A stretch of DNA of 23,555 nucleotides, from positions 1 through 23,555 of the IMG/VR virus record IMGVR_UViG_3300044655_001457. One strand, written 5' to 3'. This DNA comes from a virus. Within the stretch, counting starts at the first letter, position 1. The number at the start of each line of letters is the position of its first letter. Under the pieces are notes generated by a model that was given only the letters and a program-made list of their open reading frames with translations, was not told the DNA's origin and searched no databases. Positions 7,052-16,039 of the stretch are shown piece after piece. The translations under genes and the position numbers were made by a program.

Positions 7052-8893
7052 ATGGCAAATAGAAGGATAGCTTACACTGATAGAGATTTTGAAGCACTAA
7101 GACAAGATCTAATCGATTACACACAACAGTATTATCCAGAGTTAATACAAAATTTTAATGATGCTTCCGTTTTTTCTGTTTTGATGGATTTGAATGCTGC
7201 AATAGGGGATAATTTACATTTCCATATCGATAGAAGTATTCAAGAAACTGTGTTACAGTTTGCACAACAGAGATCATCAATATTTAATATAGCCAGAACC
7301 TACGGTTTAAAAGTACCTGGGTTTAGACCTTCAGTTGCACTTGTAGATATATCAATTACAGTACCAGCATTTGGAGATTCTGAAGATGTAAGATACCTTG
7401 GAATATTAAGGGCGGGTGCGCAATTTAATGGTGGTGGTACAACATTCGAAACTGTATATGATATTGATTTTTCAACACAATTCAACAGAGAAGGATTTGT
7501 AAATAGAACAAAAATTCCACAGTTTAGTGATAACAATTCTGCACCGACAAGTTATATTATTACCAAAAGAGAAATTGTCGTTAATGGAAGTACACAAGTT
7601 TTCAAAAAAGTTATTACACCTGCTGAAGTAACACCATTTTACGGTTTCTTTTTACCTGAAAAGAATGTATTAGGTGTAACTTCTATTATACAAAAAGACG
7701 GAACAAATTACCAATCTACACCATCTTTTTCCGAGTTCCAAAGTTCACCAAATAAGTGGTATGAAGTAGATGCGTTAGTTGAAAATACGGTTTTTATTGA
7801 AGACCCAACAAAACCAGTTGATGAAGCTGGTGTTAAAGTTGGTAAATATATCAAAACAGATAATCGTTTTATCACTGAATATACACCTGAAGGGTTTTTA
7901 AGAATTCAATTTGGTAACGGTACTGTAACACCTGAAGAGCAGTTAAACCAATTTACCACTACAGGAGTTCCACTTACTATACAAAATTATCAAAATAACA
8001 TAGGGTTAGGATTAACCGTTAAGGCTAACACTACAATATTTGTACAGTATAGAACAGGTGGTGGATTAGCTAGTAATGTTGGGGTAGGGTCAATAAATCA
8101 AGTTGGATTAGTTGATTTTGCGGTCAATGGTCCATCTTCTGTTATTAACAATAATGTAACACAATCAATACGTGTGAGCAATGTTACTGCTGCGATAGGT
8201 GGAGCTAACCAACCCTCAGTGAATGAAGTTAGAAACATGGTTACATATAACTTTGCGGCACAAAAAAGAGCAGTAACTATAAATGACTACAAATCTTTAA
8301 TAGATACTATGCCTGGTCAATATGGTGCTCCTGCTAAAGTTTCTATAACGGAATTCAATAATAAAATTTTAGTTAAAATATTATCTTTTGATACTCAAGG
8401 AGCGTTAACTCAAATAGTCTCTAATAATTTGAAAACAAATTTAGCAACATATCTATCCAAGTATAGAATGATAAACGATTATATATCAATCGAAGTTGCG
8501 AAAGTTATAGATTTAGAATTTGAGTTTTTTGTTGTTTTAACCGCTGCTGGATCACAAAGCCAAGTAATCACTCAAATAATTAACAATGTCACAAACTATA
8601 TGGCACCATCAACAAGGGAACTTGGAGAAAATGTTAATGTATCCGAAATAAGACAATTAGTACAAAGTATTGAAGGTATTAATAGTTTGGCAGAAATAAG
8701 AGTATACAATAGGGTTGGTGGTCAATACTCTTCTTCCGAAACATCACAAAGATATATCGACAATAGTACTAAACAGATTGAATTAATTGACGATACTATA
8801 TTTGCAGAACCAGACCAAATTTATCAAATCAGATTCCCAAATAAGGACATAAAAGTTAGAGTTAAAAATCTAACTAGTGTAGATTTCATGTAA
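7052..8893 (+). CDS. Baseplate wedge protein, gp6 / gpJ-like
   Basis: Main wedge protein expected to form the inner dodecameric iris of the baseplate. The N-terminal region matches the family: TDRDFEALRQDLIDYTQ, then a helical DLNAAIGDNLHFHIDRSIQE segment and QQRSSIFNIARTYGLKVPG (about residues 8-90). The middle has the typical RIQFGNGTVTPEE loop (about 285-297) and the hallmark QYRTGGGLASNVGVG at about 332-346, followed by RAVTINDYKSLI (about 408-419). The length is 613 residues, close to T4 gp6 (660). The C-terminal third is alpha/beta, as in the J family. It begins 3 bases after the gp25-like stop, in the same frame. No Shine-Dalgarno is present. Assignment to the Baseplate_J family is firm; one-to-one equivalence with T4 gp6 is an inference from order and size. 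Confidence 0.92.
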   Translation: MANRRIAYTDRDFEALRQDLIDYTQQYYPELIQNFNDASVFSVLMDLNAAIGDNLHFHIDRSIQETVLQFAQQRSSIFNIARTYGLKVPGFRPSVALVDISITVPAFGDSEDVRYLGILRAGAQFNGGGTTFETVYDIDFSTQFNREGFVNRTKIPQFSDNNSAPTSYIITKREIVVNGSTQVFKKVITPAEVTPFYGFFLPEKNVLGVTSIIQKDGTNYQSTPSFSEFQSSPNKWYEVDALVENTVFIEDPTKPVDEAGVKVGKYIKTDNRFITEYTPEGFLRIQFGNGTVTPEEQLNQFTTTGVPLTIQNYQNNIGLGLTVKANTTIFVQYRTGGGLASNVGVGSINQVGLVDFAVNGPSSVINNNVTQSIRVSNVTAAIGGANQPSVNEVRNMVTYNFAAQKRAVTINDYKSLIDTMPGQYGAPAKVSITEFNNKILVKILSFDTQGALTQIVSNNLKTNLATYLSKYRMINDYISIEVAKVIDLEFEFFVVLTAAGSQSQVITQIINNVTNYMAPSTRELGENVNVSEIRQLVQSIEGINSLAEIRVYNRVGGQYSSSETSQRYIDNSTKQIELIDDTIFAEPDQIYQIRFPNKDIKVRVKNLTSVDFM

Positions 8894-8928
8894 GATTATT
8901 TATTTTACAAAATGACATACTACTTTTA

Positions 8929-8949
8929 AAATAGTCAATTTGACTATTT
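8929..8949. repeat. Inverted repeat in the gap before the giant virion protein gene
   Basis: AAATAGTCAA (8929-8938) and TTGACTATTT (8940-8949) are perfect reverse complements around one central T. As RNA the likely form is an 8-bp stem with an AATTT loop. A T-rich stretch, ATTTTT, follows. It could be a weak terminator between the gp6-like gene and the next gene, or a dyad operator. It overlaps the candidate promoter motif at 8943-8951. Confidence 0.55.
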
Positions 8950-8951
8950 AT
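8943..8951 (+). promoter_or_regulatory. ACTATTTAT motif before the giant virion protein gene
   Basis: Second exact copy of ACTATTTAT, 14 bases before ATG 8966. It forms part of the right arm of the inverted repeat at 8929-8949, so its role as a promoter cannot be separated from that of the dyad. The 72-base gap from 8894 to 8965 holds nothing else recognised. Confidence 0.3.
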
Positions 8952-8965
8952 TTTTAAACGATACT

Positions 8966-11900
8966 ATGTCCAAAAGCTATAGAATTAGAACAACACCTGG
9001 AATTGATAAAAACATCAGAATCGATATTCAACAAGATTTTGACTTGATTGAAATTTTATCATTAAAATTAAAACAAGAAGATGTTTATACTCGTTTTTGT
9101 GCCGATTATGGTGTTGTAGTTGGAAGAGTAATTGCGAATGGTGGGTACGGTGTACCAAACGTATCAATATCAGTATTTGTACCTTTAACGACTGAAGATG
9201 AAAATGACATTGTCATTTCAACCCTTTACCCATATAAAACGGTTTCAGATAAAAATGATGAAGGTTACCGTTATAATCTTTTACCTTATGTCCAAGAATA
9301 TGGTGGACACACACCAACCGGTACTTTTCCTGACATAGAAGATGTCTTGAACAGAAAAGAGGTCTTAGAAGTATATGAAAAATACTACAAGTACACTGTA
9401 AGAACTAATGAAAGCGGAGACTTTATGATAGTTGGTGTACCACTAGGAATTCAGACAGTGGTAATGGATTTAGACCTCTCAAATATAGGATGTTTCTCAC
9501 AAAGACCCTCAGATTTAGTTAGACAAGGTCTTGGTGTTGAATCACAATTTGCTGGACCCAATTTTAGATCATCTGAAAATTTAGATTCATTACCTCAAAT
9601 AGTAAATCAAGCAAAAGATGTTGAAGTCGCATCGTTTTGGGGTGAGGAAAATATATGTAACGTAGGTATTACGAGAATTGATTTTGACTTAAGAGATTCG
9701 GGTATAGAGATTCAACCACAGGCAATCTTTATGGGGTCTATATTTTCAACAAGTGAAGAGGATACCTTGAATGTTAATTGTAAACCAAAGTTCGATTCAG
9801 GTAATTTATGTGATTTAGTTACCGGTGCGGGAAAAATTTTAGCATTAAGACAAACAGTCTTCAACGATAGCCAAGGATTACCTGTATTAGAAGAATATAA
9901 ATTTCAAGATGGTGGAAATGTAATTGATGATAGTGGAACTTGGTTAGTGGAGGTACCTATGAATTTTGATTATGTTAGCACAAATGAATTCGGTGAGCAA
10001 ATAATATCAAATGACCCAACAACAGGTATACCAACTAAAGGTAAATATAGGTTCAGAATCCAATATCAAAATGAAGATGGTGAAGAGAATAATGCAATGA
10101 GGGCCGATTATCTCGTCCCAAATATTAAAGAGTATGGTTGGTCTTTATCACAAAATGAAGAACCTACAGATGATACTTTACAAAAACAATCATATGCCTT
10201 TAGTCTAGATTGGAACGATTACGGTGATACTGCTACAACAATTGGTAATCTTATGATACAAGAAGCTATCAATTGTGAAGATAGATTTTTTGAAATGAAT
10301 TTTAATCGTGTCTACACGGTTGCAAATTTTATTGATAGGTGGAAATGGGGGTACAATAGGGCTAGACATTTAGGAATAAAAGAAATAACAGATAGGAGTT
10401 GCTCAACAACCACAAACAGATTTCCCGTAAACGACGGTGTTAGGAACTTCGATTTTATTTATTTCCTATTCAACTTACTTATTACAGTTTTATCACCTGT
10501 ATTCGCCACAATTATAGTATTACTACATGTCGCCGCATTTTTGTACCCAATTGTGGTTAGGTTTGTAAATAAGTTAGTTGATTTTATAAATGGAGTTGTA
10601 TATCAAATTTGTAAAGCAATAAATTGGCTTACGAACGGAAACAAACCGGTGGGTGGATGTAACACAGAAACTTTAGAAAAATTGTCTGAAAACAACCCCT
10701 TCAAAAGAATATCATTACCCATGATGTCCTACCCCGATTGTGAGGCTTGTAATTGCGAGGATGCATCTTTGGATGCTAATGTTAATTTCAACCCTTTTGC
10801 AAATTTTGGGGTTAGTGAGGGTAACTATAGTCAATTAATAAATTCAAACTCATTATCATCTTTCGAAGGACTGGTTATAAGTCCAAATGCGAGTGAAGGT
10901 GAAAATAACGGATTGAGACAAGCGGTTGCTGGTTACCAATATTTAGACGGTTCTAATTTAGGTGTTAATAATATGGACCCTAAGTTGGCTAGATTACCAA
11001 TAGTAGAAATCCCAAATCAAGGTTCGAGTTATAAGTATTTAGGAAATGATGTTACATTATCTCAGTCATTAAACATGGCTAACTTAAGAGCTAGATATTT
11101 TGAAGGTGTAAATGTTATTAGAACAACAGTTTCAAACACAATACCTAATGGAACTCAAGTATTTCCTTCACAATCTTTCACCGATTCAGTTCTTATGGTT
11201 GTCTGTGATCCAGGAACTCTCCAATTACTATTAGCTGGAGATTTAATTAGTTTTCATGATACTACAAAAATTAATGACCCTAATCTAACAGGAGCAACAC
11301 TAAATCAATTCGATACGACTAGTGTAACTGGTACTACGAACCCAAATCAAAACGTCTTAATATCTAAAACAGTTTCATACATAACAACAGGTGGTACCGT
11401 TAGTAGTGCTAACTTATTATTGAAAATAACAGAAGATGGTAAGGCTTATAATTTTGTTGCCGGTAATGAATACTTCCAAGTAATTACAGGAGGGACTGTT
11501 ACACAATTTTCAGCAGCAACAAATGCTAATTCTATTAATTGTCTACTCAACAAATATTTATTTAACAAAACACAAAGAGTTTATTACGCTAACCCTTTAG
11601 CTCAAACATATTTGGCGAATCCACTCACGGCTTACGATTTATTTCAAGACCAAGAAATTATATTCATGTCTAGAGGGGTTGACCCGTACACACAAAAGCA
11701 AAATATAAAATATGACCTATCAGTTCTTTTTGGTTATGGATTTAATCAAGGACCTGTTGTTCAAGGAAGTTATTATTTGAATATACCAATAAAACAGAAC
11801 TCCAATACCATTATATCCAACAACAGTTGGAGAAATGACTATATCACACCTGAAAGTCACCAAGTTACAAACAATCTAAATACAGTTCTATATCATGAAC

Positions 11901-14323
11901 CGTATTCATTTGTAATACAAACACCATTCAGTTCATTTACTAACAACATAGTAAAATATTATAATTCTACTGATAAATCTAGACTAAATAGTCTTGCTTG
12001 GGTTGGTGATTCATTTGATTTAAGTCAATTTACATCACCTGCGGGTGTTTATTCAGATATCGCATGTAATGGTACAGAATTAGGTAAAAGTACCATAGGA
12101 TTTCAATACGGATCTTCGCAGTCATCCACACAAACTTATACTTGGTTTTACAACCCAACCGCTTATGCTTTTCCTAATAACGCTCAAGCTTCTCAATACG
12201 GTTTAACTGTAAACTGTTTTCCAACTATCACCGGTATACCATGTAACTTTGGTATTGGTGCAGGGGCTTGGGAAAATTATGGAACATTTGGACCAAGTGT
12301 TGTCACAACAACACCTGGCGTAAATATAGGTGACGTATTTTATGAAACATATATTGGTCCAAATAACCCTGGAAATGTCCCATTGACCGCTCAGTTTAAT
12401 AACACAACAAACGAATATATGTGGTACGGTATGCAATATCAGTATTACGACCCAACTACGAATCAACTTTTATGGGATGTTGGTGTATCAGTACAGATAG
12501 GTTTAGGTGGTGTAGTATTAGATGTCGTTGTAATGGCTGGTGCATGGCAGGGGCAACTATCACTTTGTGCTACATCACCACAAGGTCACATTGAAGGAGG
12601 TACATTACTTGCGGGATATGAACCACAAGAGGTGTGGATGCCACAACTACAACAAAATAGACATAGTAGGACTTTCTCACCGGCATACCATTTAGATTAC
12701 ACACCTACGGTTCAAATGATAAGTCAAACAAGGCTTGTTTTGAGATCCGATAGATTACCAACATCAGATATAGTTGATGTATCAGGAAATACGTCTTTTT
12801 CACTTCATCTTAACAATAAATTCTTGATGTATAAATTAACGGATGAAGGTGACGTAACTGTAGTACCTAAATTTGACATGCAACCAACTGATAATACAAA
12901 TAACTTATTAGATTTTGAAGATGACAATACGGGTATAAGTGACGCTGTTTTGGGTTCATTAACTTGTGACCAATTAACATTATTAGAATGTTATTCAGGT
13001 AGTGGTGAAAATTTCGGAGTAAAACAACCATGTGCTGCAAATTTCCCAACAAACCCTGAAAAAACAAGGGTTAAAGGTGGGTGTTATTATTTTGTACAGG
13101 ATAAATTATTTAAAACAATAAAAGACGATTTCAAATACTTAGCAGAATGGAAGGCAAGATTTAGATTTGTATTTGGTGCTTGTCGAGGAGTAATTAGTCA
13201 CGTATTTCAAAATAATTGGGTAAATGGTACCCTTTATAGTTTTTCTTTCAGAAAACAAACAATTTTTGATAGTGCTGGTAATGTAAAAAAATATAAGTTT
13301 TGTGGGACTAAAGACCCTGTATTAATCCAAGTTACAACAAACCAAGGACCTATTTATTTTGATGAAGATAGATTTTCTTTTTTCTATCGATCAACACCAT
13401 TCGATTACTCAACAGGTCAATTTATAGGTCAACTTCCTATGAAGAAAAATTTATTGAATAATAACTGGGAACCCGTAGGTCCTGTATATAAAGGAATGAA
13501 CAATAGAAATTTGTTCTTCCCTACCACTATCATGGACTTAGGACCTAGAGACAAATTTGCAAAAGAAATATGTTTGAATCCACAATTGGAAGGTTATTTA
13601 GTAGATACATTAAAAAGTACGAGTTATAACGAAACTAGTGACATACTTTTGTTCGCTATCTTATCAAGGTTACTTTCTACATCGTTCGCTCAAAAAATAT
13701 TTGGTGCTGGTGATGCTTCCATAAACACCTTGTTTTCTAGAACCGAAGATAGGATAGACGGAGATATTGCACAAATGTTTAGTATAAATTCAGAATATGG
13801 AATATTACCTTTTAATGATGAGTTTTATGACGATAATGATATATATTTAGCTACAAACACAACTGATGGTGCATTGATAGGGGCGTTATTCTCAGCGATA
13901 ACTGAAAATAGAATAAGACTAACACCCGGTACTATAACTTTTGGTAACGTAACACAAACAGTTGGTTACCCAAAAACCCAAGTCGTACCGATGTATAAAT
14001 GGATTAAAGACGGAAATACACAACCACAAACAATTTTAGGAAGTGAAGAAAATGAATGGTACACGTCTTTTGACGCTAACAACGGTTATTATACTGCACC
14101 TTACCAAATTATGAGTTTCAATACTACAGATTACTTCCAATCAACTAATGGTCCGTCAACGGGTTATATTTATAACTATAATAATAACGGAGTCCCTACA
14201 TTTGCCCCGTCAGTTAACCAAACATCAAATAGATTTGTTGTTGGGGCACCTTACCATTTCTATTTTGGACTTAATAAAGGAAAATCTGCATTGAACAGAT
14301 ACATTACAAAATACTTAGTATAA
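8966..14323 (+). CDS. Giant virion/baseplate protein (1785 residues), gp7 position, unknown family
   Basis: Probably a structural tail or baseplate protein, judged by position directly after gp25- and gp6-like genes, its size and its Asn/Thr/Tyr-rich composition; the family is not recognised. Residues about 48-170 read like a carboxypeptidase-regulatory or Cna-B-type beta-sandwich (VVGRVIANGGYGVPNVSISV, later TNESGDFMIVGVPLG). A strongly hydrophobic segment spans about 497-531 (FIYFLFNLLITV, ATIIVLLHVAAFLYPIVV) and continues into an amphipathic helix to about 555. A small Cys cluster follows at C565, C592, C595 and C597 (DCEACNC). The remainder, about 600-1785, looks strand-rich, with a more conserved-looking part near 1370-1590 (AEWKARFRFVFGACRG, PTTIMDLGPRDKFAKEICLN). 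T4 gp7 (1032 residues) is the positional counterpart, but no sequence match can be shown. ATG 8966 lacks a Shine-Dalgarno; the gene ends with tandem TAA TAA directly before the next ATG. Confidence 0.75.
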   Translation: MSKSYRIRTTPGIDKNIRIDIQQDFDLIEILSLKLKQEDVYTRFCADYGVVVGRVIANGGYGVPNVSISVFVPLTTEDENDIVISTLYPYKTVSDKNDEGYRYNLLPYVQEYGGHTPTGTFPDIEDVLNRKEVLEVYEKYYKYTVRTNESGDFMIVGVPLGIQTVVMDLDLSNIGCFSQRPSDLVRQGLGVESQFAGPNFRSSENLDSLPQIVNQAKDVEVASFWGEENICNVGITRIDFDLRDSGIEIQPQAIFMGSIFSTSEEDTLNVNCKPKFDSGNLCDLVTGAGKILALRQTVFNDSQGLPVLEEYKFQDGGNVIDDSGTWLVEVPMNFDYVSTNEFGEQIISNDPTTGIPTKGKYRFRIQYQNEDGEENNAMRADYLVPNIKEYGWSLSQNEEPTDDTLQKQSYAFSLDWNDYGDTATTIGNLMIQEAINCEDRFFEMNFNRVYTVANFIDRWKWGYNRARHLGIKEITDRSCSTTTNRFPVNDGVRNFDFIYFLFNLLITVLSPVFATIIVLLHVAAFLYPIVVRFVNKLVDFINGVVYQICKAINWLTNGNKPVGGCNTETLEKLSENNPFKRISLPMMSYPDCEACNCEDASLDANVNFNPFANFGVSEGNYSQLINSNSLSSFEGLVISPNASEGENNGLRQAVAGYQYLDGSNLGVNNMDPKLARLPIVEIPNQGSSYKYLGNDVTLSQSLNMANLRARYFEGVNVIRTTVSNTIPNGTQVFPSQSFTDSVLMVVCDPGTLQLLLAGDLISFHDTTKINDPNLTGATLNQFDTTSVTGTTNPNQNVLISKTVSYITTGGTVSSANLLLKITEDGKAYNFVAGNEYFQVITGGTVTQFSAATNANSINCLLNKYLFNKTQRVYYANPLAQTYLANPLTAYDLFQDQEIIFMSRGVDPYTQKQNIKYDLSVLFGYGFNQGPVVQGSYYLNIPIKQNSNTIISNNSWRNDYITPESHQVTNNLNTVLYHEPYSFVIQTPFSSFTNNIVKYYNSTDKSRLNSLAWVGDSFDLSQFTSPAGVYSDIACNGTELGKSTIGFQYGSSQSSTQTYTWFYNPTAYAFPNNAQASQYGLTVNCFPTITGIPCNFGIGAGAWENYGTFGPSVVTTTPGVNIGDVFYETYIGPNNPGNVPLTAQFNNTTNEYMWYGMQYQYYDPTTNQLLWDVGVSVQIGLGGVVLDVVVMAGAWQGQLSLCATSPQGHIEGGTLLAGYEPQEVWMPQLQQNRHSRTFSPAYHLDYTPTVQMISQTRLVLRSDRLPTSDIVDVSGNTSFSLHLNNKFLMYKLTDEGDVTVVPKFDMQPTDNTNNLLDFEDDNTGISDAVLGSLTCDQLTLLECYSGSGENFGVKQPCAANFPTNPEKTRVKGGCYYFVQDKLFKTIKDDFKYLAEWKARFRFVFGACRGVISHVFQNNWVNGTLYSFSFRKQTIFDSAGNVKKYKFCGTKDPVLIQVTTNQGPIYFDEDRFSFFYRSTPFDYSTGQFIGQLPMKKNLLNNNWEPVGPVYKGMNNRNLFFPTTIMDLGPRDKFAKEICLNPQLEGYLVDTLKSTSYNETSDILLFAILSRLLSTSFAQKIFGAGDASINTLFSRTEDRIDGDIAQMFSINSEYGILPFNDEFYDDNDIYLATNTTDGALIGALFSAITENRIRLTPGTITFGNVTQTVGYPKTQVVPMYKWIKDGNTQPQTILGSEENEWYTSFDANNGYYTAPYQIMSFNTTDYFQSTNGPSTGYIYNYNNNGVPTFAPSVNQTSNRFVVGAPYHFYFGLNKGKSALNRYITKYLV

Positions 14324-14326
14324 TAA

Positions 14327-16039
14327 ATGAGAAAACAAGATGAAATAAGAATTGTTTTAGGTTCCAAAAGGTTCGCGGGTTCTGCTAATGTAGATGAGCA
14401 AATACAAGTACCTTTATTTGGTAAGAGAAGAAACTTAGTCCAAGGGGATAGGTCTAGAATTGTTAGTTTGAATGATGTGTTTGACCAAGAAAGGACCGAA
14501 TCTTCAACATTCAGATTAAATGGTAAAATAGTAAATTTGTTTAATAATACAATCTCTGGAAGTACAACTTATACACCATTTAAAAACTCATTGTATTATA
14601 TCAATCCCGAAATTTCCGTTAATACAAATGTTTGGAAAGGATATCCACAGTACGATGAATTTAGTATGATAAGATCGAGTGGATTAACGGGACACTTTTT
14701 GTATCAACCCATAAGTGCTTCTACATATAATTGGACATATTATGCAACATACGCATTTAGTAGTACTACTGCTCAAACTATGTCATACACCAACGAAAAA
14801 TATAATGTCACAAACCAAGGATTTAATGTGTCAGATGGAATACCTTTTGTGATGAATACAGGACAAACTAATGGTAAAGACTTAATATTTTTTAATTGCC
14901 CCACAAATCATAATTTGAGAGTTGGCCAATGGGTTCAATTAAATATTACCATAAATGGTAAATCACTTTTTCAAGTGTATTCTTTAGGAAATAGTTCATA
15001 TAGGTCCGAAAATAATGTTTTCAGTGTATATAATTTATCATATTCCCAAAATGATGTTTACGATGGAAGGTATGGTAATTTCAAAAGAATAATAGATATT
15101 ACAAATAGTGCCGAAACCAAATCAAATTATTATGTAAGATTACATAAAGTTTTAACTAATGTTGAGGATACTTTTGTTACTAAGTTAGGGTTTGAAAATA
15201 ACCCATTTCCCGTTAAAAGAAAGTTAGAGTTTTCCGCATTAACTCCAAATTCAGTACAAAGAGTATCAACTAAAACGGGAACTCAAAGTTATGGATTTTC
15301 AGTTAATAAAGATATTGATATATCATCATTAATTGATAATAATGGAAAACCTGTAAGTGAGTTATTTTTTACCATGTTATATAAAGGGTACGCAGGTTGG
15401 TTTAATAAACCTAATCCTGGACAAACGAGTGCTTTAGAGATTGGTTGGGAATTTAATTTTTTGAAAAATGGTATAAGCCAGTGGTGGCAAAAATCATCTT
15501 CATATAATAAAGACAACATACCTTTTGGGTTCTACACTAAACAAGGAAAAACGTTTTACTTTAATAAGGATTTAAAAGAAGGGGATATAATAAAGGGGGA
15601 TTTTTGTGAATATAATAATATAGAACAAAATGAGTATGTTTTGTCTCCATTATATCACAAATACTCAATTAACCCTAATAACTTTATAGATGACGCCACT
15701 TCAGGGGCAACTCAATTACCATCAGGTTATGTGTATAAACCACACTATAATATCCCTATTAGAGTTTTTAGTGATTTTATAGAAACTGCACCTGTTAATA
15801 GTGTTGTTGAAGTACCATTCTATTCTTACTTCTCCAAAAAAACAGGAAACTTTATTTGGAGAGATATATATAGTTATGGTTATATAGATGGTGATGGTAT
15901 TGGTTTAAATATACCTTTTTTAAATGATGCCCATTACCCCTTCAAAGAAGTAAGAATGATACAATTTCCTGTGATTAGAAATGTGTCAGATTTAGAAACT
16001 GATTTAATAAACGACCCAATAACTGACGATTGTGAGTGA
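14327..16039 (+). CDS. Virion protein of unknown family, 570 residues
   Basis: Not recognised. It starts at ATG 14327 immediately after the double stop of the preceding gene and in the same frame. The N terminus is basic (MRKQDEIRIVLGSKRF, then FGKRRNLVQGDRSRI); the rest is rich in Asn, Ser, Thr and Tyr with alternating strand-like patterns, as in beta-rich tail proteins. Segments worth searching are HNLRVGQWVQLNITINGKS (about 199-217), GWEFNFLKNGISQWW (about 373-387) and the C-terminal YSYGYIDGDGIGLNIPF. No signal peptide or membrane helix is present. Its end overlaps the next gene by 8 bases, which suggests coupled translation. Context, between gp6/J-like and I-like genes, points to a baseplate or tail-surface component; the exact role is open. 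Confidence 0.7.
   Translation: MRKQDEIRIVLGSKRFAGSANVDEQIQVPLFGKRRNLVQGDRSRIVSLNDVFDQERTESSTFRLNGKIVNLFNNTISGSTTYTPFKNSLYYINPEISVNTNVWKGYPQYDEFSMIRSSGLTGHFLYQPISASTYNWTYYATYAFSSTTAQTMSYTNEKYNVTNQGFNVSDGIPFVMNTGQTNGKDLIFFNCPTNHNLRVGQWVQLNITINGKSLFQVYSLGNSSYRSENNVFSVYNLSYSQNDVYDGRYGNFKRIIDITNSAETKSNYYVRLHKVLTNVEDTFVTKLGFENNPFPVKRKLEFSALTPNSVQRVSTKTGTQSYGFSVNKDIDISSLIDNNGKPVSELFFTMLYKGYAGWFNKPNPGQTSALEIGWEFNFLKNGISQWWQKSSSYNKDNIPFGFYTKQGKTFYFNKDLKEGDIIKGDFCEYNNIEQNEYVLSPLYHKYSINPNNFIDDATSGATQLPSGYVYKPHYNIPIRVFSDFIETAPVNSVVEVPFYSYFSKKTGNFIWRDIYSYGYIDGDGIGLNIPFLNDAHYPFKEVRMIQFPVIRNVSDLETDLINDPITDDCE

Noticed and set aside
10448-10630. Reading the hydrophobic part of the giant protein as a separate holin gene
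   Set aside because: The frame is continuous on both sides without a start/stop arrangement of its own, so it is a segment of the larger protein.
12203-12466. Minus-strand open frame of 87 residues
   Set aside because: It is antisense to the giant virion gene, with a skewed composition typical of a shadow frame.
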